Notes under the pieces: model-generated
What the model saw: only the letters and a program-made list of their open reading frames with translations
Database searches by the model: none
Told to the model about the DNA's origin: nothing
From: Typha latifolia
Taxonomy: Eukaryota > Streptophyta > Magnoliopsida > Poales > Typhaceae
Assembly (NCBI GenBank): GCA_019914945.1
Contig: CM034103.1
Location: 15,838,785-15,902,784 of the forward strand
Reading direction: 5' to 3'
DNA: 64,000 bases
Position numbers and translations under genes: made by a program
Shown: positions 62,701 through 64,000 of the stretch, in pieces
Layout of the letters: each line of letters opens with the position of its first letter
How positions within the stretch are numbered: the stretch's first letter is position 1

Positions 62701-64000
62701 GTAATTTTAGATAATGATGTGTCTAATGAGCTTAGTTCATGGTGCAACTTCTTGCTTTCTAGCTTCTGATTAATATCATAGCAACACAATGAATACTAAT
62801 AAAGGATAGGATATAAGAAAAGTAACGAGCACAGAAATAGTTGAAATCATCTCGTTTATTCATTGAGCCAAAATATCTAATGATAGAAAACATGTTGATG
62901 GTGCTACTGATAAAGTTTTATCCATAGTATATTTTCAAGTGATTGATGAAAGAGAAACAAGGAGTGACAGTAGAGCTGTCAAATAAATCAAGCCGTCTGA
63001 CAAGTATTTTGAGCTTGGTTCTATATTAGACTCAATCATGATTTGCTTGAAACTGAATGAAATAAATTGATCTTCAAATTTAATCTTGAAAAATAATTTT
63101 GAGCTTGGGCAGGCCCTAAAATGATAAGTCTCAGTTTAATAGGGAGACTAGAAATATAAACCTATATATTTATGTGCAAGAAATATAAGATAATTCCTCA
63201 CAAGTTACATTAACCATTAGCTCTCGTAGAGGTTACACAAATTAACACTTAACGGCCCTGGAGCAGTGATTTTGGGTGACTTGATCGGGACTATTAGACT
63301 ATTAGGTATCTTGAATAATCCTTTTCCTTGCCTTTACTTAAATAGGCTGTCAGGCTCAATCTGAAAGTAGATTAGCTGAGGTTGATTCCAAATTCTGTGC
63401 TCTGGAAAAAGAAAGACCAAGCCAAGCTTGATCAAATAATATTTTCTACAAATTCCAGATTCAAGTCTCTCCCTTTCTTTTTGCCTGATTGACATACATG
63501 AGAGTTGTCAAAGTACAGAGCCTTGTTCAGCCAGGAACTTCTATCAGCATTGGGCTGTACAATTTTATGGTAGTAACCATAGCTCCAGTCCTACATTCAT
63601 GATTGAGATGATGTAGTTAGTATCATTCTTCTGCTGCACTGCTAAAAACAATGTTATGATTTTTATAAGACTTGTAAAATGTCATTTGTGCCTACCCACT
63701 GGTAGAAAAATCAGTGTCACATATAGATAAATTTTGTTTCTTATAATCTGTACTGATTTTGCCATTGGTTTTTGAGGCTTTTATTGGAATGCCATGCAAA
63801 TGGTACAGAGCTTAGTTGTGCAGTCAGAAACTGTGAAAGTCCTTTTAAGATCCATGATATTAGAATTTTGTTGAGATTTGAGAAAACTCATAGCTTCTAC
63901 TACAAAGAGATCACAAATTTCCGAAGTTCTTGATTTCTTCTGACCTTCCATCTTAAAATTATATCATCTTGCCAGGCATCTCGAAATTCTCTCTAGAAAA
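62701..64000 (+). other. TPS1 intron 16 (partial)
   Basis: Begins with a GTAATT donor. No further TPS1 exon is recognisable before the window ends. AT-rich, with no clear repeats. Confidence 0.7.

Overview
This is nuclear DNA from a flowering plant. Every large gene is split by many GT-AG introns of 80 to 2,100 bases. Introns and spacers are AT-rich, (CT)n/(GA)n/(GAA)n microsatellites and small DNA transposons are common, and the encoded families are plant ones: SnRK1, class I trehalose-phosphate synthase, VTE6, HVA22, malectin-LRR receptor kinase. Third codon positions are not GC-rich as in grasses. My best guess is a non-grass monocot such as a palm, at low certainty. There is no sign of bacterial or viral genes.

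Layout, left to right. (1) 303-5392, minus: SnRK1 alpha kinase, last exon outside the window. (2) 9379-20171, plus: LRR/malectin receptor-like kinase with 22 coding exons and a 2-base deletion that breaks the kinase domain. (3) 20882-25159, minus: peroxisomal citrate synthase, 512 residues in 13 exons. (4) 26281-31791, plus: MACPF-domain protein, 566 residues. (5) 34251-35639, minus: intronless LRR receptor-like protein (RLP29 type). (6) 37927-41581, minus: VTE6 phytyl-phosphate kinase, 327 residues. (7) 42377-43274, plus: HVA22-like protein, 161 residues. (8) 44161-44862, minus: a plant protein of unknown function, 205 residues. (9) A gene-poor spacer of about 6 kb with microsatellites. (10) 51265-62700, plus: class I trehalose-6-phosphate synthase (TPS1 type), running off the right edge.

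Gene models were built by hand from splice signals. The internal exons chain without phase conflict, except at the receptor-kinase frameshift. Four gene pairs are divergent (SnRK1/RLK, citrate synthase/MACPF, VTE6/HVA22, unknown protein/TPS1). Several of these promoters carry GGCCCA/TGGGCC motifs.

Functionally, the two ends of the window hold an enzyme and its signalling target: TPS1 makes trehalose-6-phosphate, which is known to inhibit SnRK1. Citrate synthase (peroxisomal acetyl-CoA use) and VTE6 (phytol salvage to tocopherol) are metabolic neighbours. Nothing in the sequence shows that the linkage is more than chance. I did not find a wholly new multi-gene system. The best leads are the receptor-kinase frameshift, two target-site-flanked transposons in one TPS1 intron, a mitochondrial atp1-like fragment beside an unidentified open island, a GC-AG intron and possible cassette exon in citrate synthase, and the TPS1-SnRK1 linkage.
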